In this document: positions 5,375 to 8,726 of the stretch, piece after piece | Numbering within the stretch: position 1 is the stretch's first letter | Layout: every line of letters starts with the position of its first letter | Source of the DNA: CAYUNA01 sp047629355 | Lineage (GTDB): Bacteria; Bacteroidota; Bacteroidia; Chitinophagales; Saprospiraceae | DNA: 8,726 bases | Reading direction: 5' to 3' | Assembly (NCBI GenBank): GCA_047629355.1 | Contig: JBLHWU010000244.1 | Location: 1 to 8,726, forward strand | The notes under the pieces: model-generated | Databases searched by the model: none | The model's input: the letters and a program-made list of their open reading frames with translations, nothing else | Told to the model about the DNA's origin: nothing | Made by a program: the position numbers and the translations under genes

Positions 5375-7770
5375 TCAAATTAATCCTTCCAATTCCTCCG
5401 CAAACTTCACGGTTTCAGAGTAATCAGAAATCTGTGCCAATCGCAACCTATCATTAAAAATCATGATGGTCTCTCCGTTACTTTCGAGGTGGTGAATGTT
5501 TCCATTTTCGATAAAAGAACGAATTTCTGGAGTCAGGAAATCAGTCATTTCTTGGCAATCTGGTACTTTGACGATGAAGTCTTTCGAAAAGTTTTTGAAC
5601 AAAGAATAGTCAATATCTTTGTGCCAAGAGGTATTTAAATATTTGTCCGTAAAGCTCTTTTTTTCAATGACAAATTTCGGAATCGGTTGAGAAAATTTGA
5701 CGATACATACGGTTGTCTGATATTCATCTGCGGCAGCATAAGCACCTTCTTCGAAGTGGATATCACAGATTTTCCACTTGCTTTCTAGGGCTTCGGCGTT
5801 GACGGTATTCAATTGGACTTCAATCGGACGTGTTTTGAAAAAATTGAAAGATTCAAAATATTTCGAGTCATTCAAGTGGGCGGTTTCGAATTTCCAATTA
5901 TGACCGTCTGCCATTTCAGTTAAGCGAACCTGTCGTTGAGTTCTTGTTACATTTTGTCTTTGCGGTAGAATTTTCAAAGCCAATTTATGATTGCAGGAAG
6001 ATGCATGTTTTTCCAAACCAGTAATAAAGACGTTTCCGCCAGTATCCGAATGGCTTCTCTGAAAATCGTACAAATTCTCAAAAATTGAATGATCGACCAA
6101 TTTAGCTTCTGAAAGATCTATAATGACTTTAGTTCCTGGTTTTATACGAGACATCAAATCTTCAATTTTAAGGGTCGCTAGAAAATTGGCAATACCTTTG
6201 ATTTTCATATTATATAATCTATCTTTATTTGTAAAAAGATGGGACTCAGAATCAAAAATCATTCTGAAGAAAGTTCTAGGTGGTACCATCGAGAGCAACC
6301 AGTGGACCAACAAGGCTAAACCCAAGCCTCCGAAAATACCAATTAATAAATCCGTGTAAAGGGTAATAACTAAAGTACCAGTGAAAAATATTAACTGTTC
6401 TGGGTCATAGCTGTAAATATGTTTGAATACCTTCGGAGATGCCAATTTATAGCCAGTAAAAACAAGCAAAATCGCCAATGTACAAAGAGGAACCATCCTA
6501 ATAAAAGGGGTCAAAATAAAAATAAAGGTAACTACTCAGGTGGTTTTTAGTCTATTTTTAGTTAAAAATAGTTAAAATAATGTATTTTAAGTTACGGAAA
6601 TGTTAAAAAAAATGATTTTTTGTCAAAAATTTGAGAAAATCAGACAAATATAATTTTTAAACAAAACTATAAATAACTGATAATCAATAAATTAAAGTAC
6701 CTGAGTAGTTACAAATAAAGAGTAGGAGCAAAATACCACGATAAAGATTTGACCATTTGGTTTTGGCATTGTTGTGAACATTTACACTACTTCTGACGAT
6801 CACCGTAATAATTGGAAGGCCTCCTATCGCTCCTGCAACCATTGTACTCAGTCCTATCCCGGTTAAATCTTTGTCCAAATCTGTTTTCCTTTTATAAGGA
6901 TTTAGTTTGTCAACCGCCTTACTACCAGCTAATGATTCGATACTCGCGATTACCGTAATGGAAAGGACGGAGGTCCAAAAAGGCAACGTATTAATTTTTG
7001 AGAAATCAGGAAATAGAATGGCATCCAAAGGGTTGTCAGGTAAACTGATGAGTAAATTCGGTCCGATATTGAAATTCTTGCCTAAGAAACTTAGGGTTTG
7101 TGGCTCAAAAAAGTTAAAAACGAATACAAAAGGTATCGATAAAATCAATAATCATAAAGGTGCGGGAATGAGGTGAAAAAGTTTATAACTTATGTGGGAC
7201 TGAAAAATCAATAGCAGAAGTCCTATGAGAGATATGATTCCTACAAATGGATTGATATTCGGGATTTGTTTGAACGCATCAATTATGATCCCAACTATTT
7301 CTGAAGGTTCAGAAGTCGTTCCTAAAGCTATATGTATTTGCTTGGATATAATGATGACGCCAATCGCTGCAAGTATCCCATGAATTACAGATTTATGAAA
7401 TAAATCTGCGTATTTCCCTAATTTGAATAGACCCAGCAAAACTTGAATCGCTCCCGAAATCACGATTGCTGCAAAAACATAATTCAATGCTCTGCCTGAT
7501 TCGGGATCCAACGCAGCCACGGAAGTTAGGATTACTGCAATAAGTCCTGCTGCAGGACCATTAATCGCCAAATGGCTTCCTCTGAAAAAAGTCGTTACGA
7601 CTCCTCCTATTAACTGCTGAAAGTATGCCTGCCATTGGTGGTACGTCAGAGGCAATTGCTATGCCGAGTGCTAAGGGCATGGCGACTAACGCAACACTAA
7701 TTGCAGCTAATAAATCGCTTTGCCAGTTTTCAACTAATCCCTTAAATCCCTGCTTTGCTAATGATTGCAT
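5375..7770 (-). pseudogene. SulP-family inorganic anion transporter with STAS domain, inactivated
   Basis: SulP proteins are membrane carriers for sulfate, bicarbonate or similar anions; the substrate cannot be told here. From ATG at 7770 the frame gives NWQSDLLAAISVALVAMPLA and PPMAGILSAV. After a frame change it continues GGVVTTFFRGSHLAINGPAAG, a SulP core hallmark, then successive hydrophobic helices. The last intact piece (from about 6514) holds GYKLASPKVF, final helices, a STAS domain (reconstructed residues about 454-530, IIDLSEAKLVDHS) and about 200 further residues ending at 5375. Three lesions break it: an extra A in the coding strand near 7611 (GCAGTTAATAGG for expected GCAGTTATAGG), an in-frame TGA at 7154-7152 right after IPAPL, and the 185-bp element at 6528-6712. 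Without the element, one 8-bp duplication and the extra base, 2202 bases remain: 733 codons plus stop. The order of the lesions is unknown. No promoter is clear upstream. Confidence 0.92.
6528..6712. mobile_element. 185-bp non-autonomous element (MITE), IS66-like ends, inside the SulP gene
   Basis: Perfect 14-bp terminal inverted repeats, GTAACTACTCAGGT at 6528-6541 and its complement at 6699-6712, are flanked by an exact 8-bp direct repeat, AAATAAAG, at 6520-6527 and 6713-6720. The interior is very AT-rich, has no ORF, and carries a perfect 9-bp hairpin (6552-6560 with 6563-6571). IS66-family elements are known for GTAA ends and 8-bp target duplications, so an IS66-type transposase acting in trans is the likely mover; that part is inference. 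Read on the minus strand, the insertion ends the transporter frame within a few codons. Confidence 0.93.
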
Positions 7771-8087
7771 TTATTGATTTGGTTATTTTCTAATGACCTT
7801 AATCTTTAAATACAGAGAACGTCTTCGCGTTACCAGATTTTGCTAGCAGTGAAGGCTGATGTTTTGTGTTTGCCCAGGATGGGTATCTTTATTGTAGGCG
7901 AAACCACGAATAAATTTGGGGAACTAAGGTTTCAAAGGCTAGAGGGAGCAAAAGTTCCTTAGGAATGATGAAAGAATAGATTTACATTCTTGGCTATCTC
8001 TTTTGCCCTTATTTTTTACTTTTGGAATACTCATTATATCAACATAACGCCCATTTCAAAAGTAAATATCTCTTGTCATCTCGACCG
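7771..8087. other. Gene-free region upstream of the transporter pseudogene
   Basis: This should hold the promoter of the minus-strand SulP gene, but I cannot place a convincing Bacteroidota -33/-7 pair. No frame looks coding. Only short stems are visible (AACG/CGTT near 7819-7832), plus the palindrome core at 8015-8066 and, at 8074-8095, a sequence reading TGTCATCTCGACCGAAGTGG that serves as the target of the 265-bp element. Confidence 0.5.
8015..8066. repeat. Core fragment of the TTAAGTA palindrome family
   Basis: TTTACTTTTGGAAT (8015-8028) and ATTTCAAAAGTAAA (8053-8066) form a 14-bp stem with one mismatch around CTCATTATATCAACATAA. The same centre occurs, inverted, in the 8435-8600 element, and a related one in element 3. 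The outer arms and TTAAGTA ends are not recognisable, so this seems a truncated or decayed copy. Confidence 0.65.
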
Positions 8088-8095
8088 AAGTGGAG

Positions 8096-8360
8096 GGGTG
8101 TACGAAAAACTGCACGTACACGTATTCACTAGGCACAGCGTGCCGGCACTCTTGGTAATAGTAGGATGAAAATATTCCAAAGTCACAGCGTGGTCGTACT
8201 CTTTGCTCTTCAAAAGTTCAAGAGTACCGCCACGCTGTGGCTATAAGATAGAGAATATTACCCTTTTACCAAGAGGGTTGGCACGCTGTGCCTGTATTTC
8301 TAAACAAGTACATCTCTTACAAAAAACTGTTGACGTGTGCGTGCAGTTTTTCGTACACCC
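8096..8360. mobile_element. 265-bp palindromic MITE with 8-bp target duplication
   Basis: Terminal inverted repeats at 8096-8123 and 8333-8360 match in 27 of 28 bases, beginning GGGTGTACGAAAAACTGCAC. Exact 8-bp direct repeats AAGTGGAG flank them at 8088-8095 and 8361-8368. No ORF lies within it; the nominal 82-codon frame from 8203 runs out through the right end and has no recognisable features. The length of duplication and the G-rich GTAC-containing ends would suit several transposase families (IS256 is one), but I cannot decide which. The interior is itself a nested palindrome. Confidence 0.92.
8131..8293. repeat. Nested palindromes with four CACAGCGTG cores inside the 265-bp element
   Basis: Outer arms 8131-8157 and 8267-8293 match in 24 of 27 positions (AGGCACAGCGTGCC, CTCTTGGTA). 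Inner arms 8181-8203 and 8220-8242 match in 20 of 23 (CACAGCGTGG, GTACTCTT). The core CACAGCGTG therefore occurs twice in each orientation, and the outer core GGCACAGCGTGCC is itself nearly self-complementary. Confidence 0.85.
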
Positions 8361-8368
8361 AAGTGGAG

Positions 8369-8434
8369 AAAAAGACCAAACTAATTCTCAAAATTTGTTA
8401 TTACTTATTGTTTGCAAGTTCTTTAGCATAAAGC
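8369..8434. other. Short AT-rich spacer
   Basis: This stretch lies between the target duplication of the 265-bp element and the next palindrome. I see no gene, motif or repeat in it. Confidence 0.5.
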
Positions 8435-8600
8435 TTAGTAACGCGAAATAAATAAACTCAGATTCTTGGGAGTAAGGTTTTGTTCTCAATTTTTGCTTTA
8501 AAAGTGCGATTTATGTTGATATAATGAGCAGTTTTAAAGTGAAAAATGAGGACAAAATATCCTGTTAAGAATCTGAGTTTATTTTTTTACCGTTACTTAA
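8435..8600. repeat. TTAAGTA palindromic element 4 (166 bp)
   Basis: The left end TTAGTAACGCG and complement of the right end TTAAGTAACGGT start arms that share AAATAAACTCAGATTCTT, TTTTGT, CTCA and CTTTAAAA blocks. The centre includes TTATGTTGATATAATGAG, the complement of the core at 8015-8066. It shares the end pattern of element 3, including TTA on the left against TTAA on the right. It has no ORF. Confidence 0.88.
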
Positions 8601-8726
8601 GTAAAAACGATTTAATAAGTTGGACCATAATGCGCCGTAATTTTTTCTTTTAAAGAATTCAAAAAATCGTTGCATAGCCTTCGTTACGGAACTATTTTTT
8701 GTGTTTTTTAGAAGGGAAAAGGACAA
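8597..8726. repeat. TTAAGTA palindromic element 5 (cut by the window edge)
   Basis: It begins at the TTAA that also ends element 4, reading TTAAGTAAAAACG. From about 8666 it matches element 2's centre in inverted orientation: AAAAATCGTTGCATAG, then ACGGAACTATTTTT. The second arm is expected beyond the window, so length and pairing cannot be confirmed. Confidence 0.7.

Noticed and set aside
5203..5457. 84-codon plus-strand frame
   Set aside because: It starts within the arm of element 3, ends inside the antisense of the transporter pseudogene, and has no family motif.
7146..7154. Possible recoding of the TGA in the SulP gene
   Set aside because: There is no selenocysteine hairpin or known SulP selenoprotein, and two further lesions make simple decay the better reading.
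8203..8451. 82-codon plus-strand frame
   Set aside because: It spans palindromic element sequence, a target duplication and the start of element 4; the frame is an accident of repeats.

Overview
The window looks like chromosomal DNA from a member of the Bacteroidota, probably a gliding or marine lineage such as Saprospiria or Cytophagia. The evidence is a C-terminal type IX secretion (T9SS) type B sorting domain, a PorP/SprF-family outer-membrane protein, an OmpA/PD40-repeat periplasmic protein, start codons in A-rich leaders without a clear Shine-Dalgarno site, and moderately AT-rich DNA. The lineage call is an inference from protein families, not a database result.

Positions 2-4449 hold three genes reading rightward: the 3' end of a large secreted Ig-repeat adhesin-like protein with a T9SS type B C-terminal domain, a PorP/SprF-family outer-membrane protein, and a lipid- or peptidoglycan-facing PD40/OmpA protein. 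This is a recurring T9SS layout: a cargo protein next to the outer-membrane partner of type B cargo and a peptidoglycan-binding OmpA protein. Palindromes separate the genes. A 33-bp palindrome sits in near-identical copies after gene 1 and after gene 3, a larger one lies between genes 2 and 3, and a classical intrinsic terminator (4507-4545) closes the block.

Positions 4546-5374 and 7771-8726 contain no convincing genes. They hold non-coding inverted-repeat elements. At least five have ends built on TTAAGTA, are about 110-178 bp long, fold end to end as imperfect hairpins, and abut one another in short tandem runs (4785-5233 and 8435 to the window edge). Decayed relatives lie at 4607-4703 and 8015-8066. 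A different element of 265 bp (8096-8360) has 28-bp terminal inverted repeats and an exact 8-bp target duplication.

Positions 5375-7770 (minus strand) are a dead SulP-family anion transporter gene with a STAS domain and a long C-terminal extension. It carries three separate lesions: a one-base insertion near 7611, an in-frame TGA at 7152-7154, and a 185-bp non-coding element (6528-6712) with perfect 14-bp terminal inverted repeats and an 8-bp target duplication. Removing the element with one duplication copy restores the frame exactly, and also removing the extra base gives a 2202-base (733-residue) ancestral frame. The GTAA ends and 8-bp duplication point to an IS66-type transposase as the mover.

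Overall this is an intact T9SS surface-protein locus beside a region being remodelled by several families of small non-autonomous elements. The most interesting unexplained structure is the TTAAGTA palindrome family.
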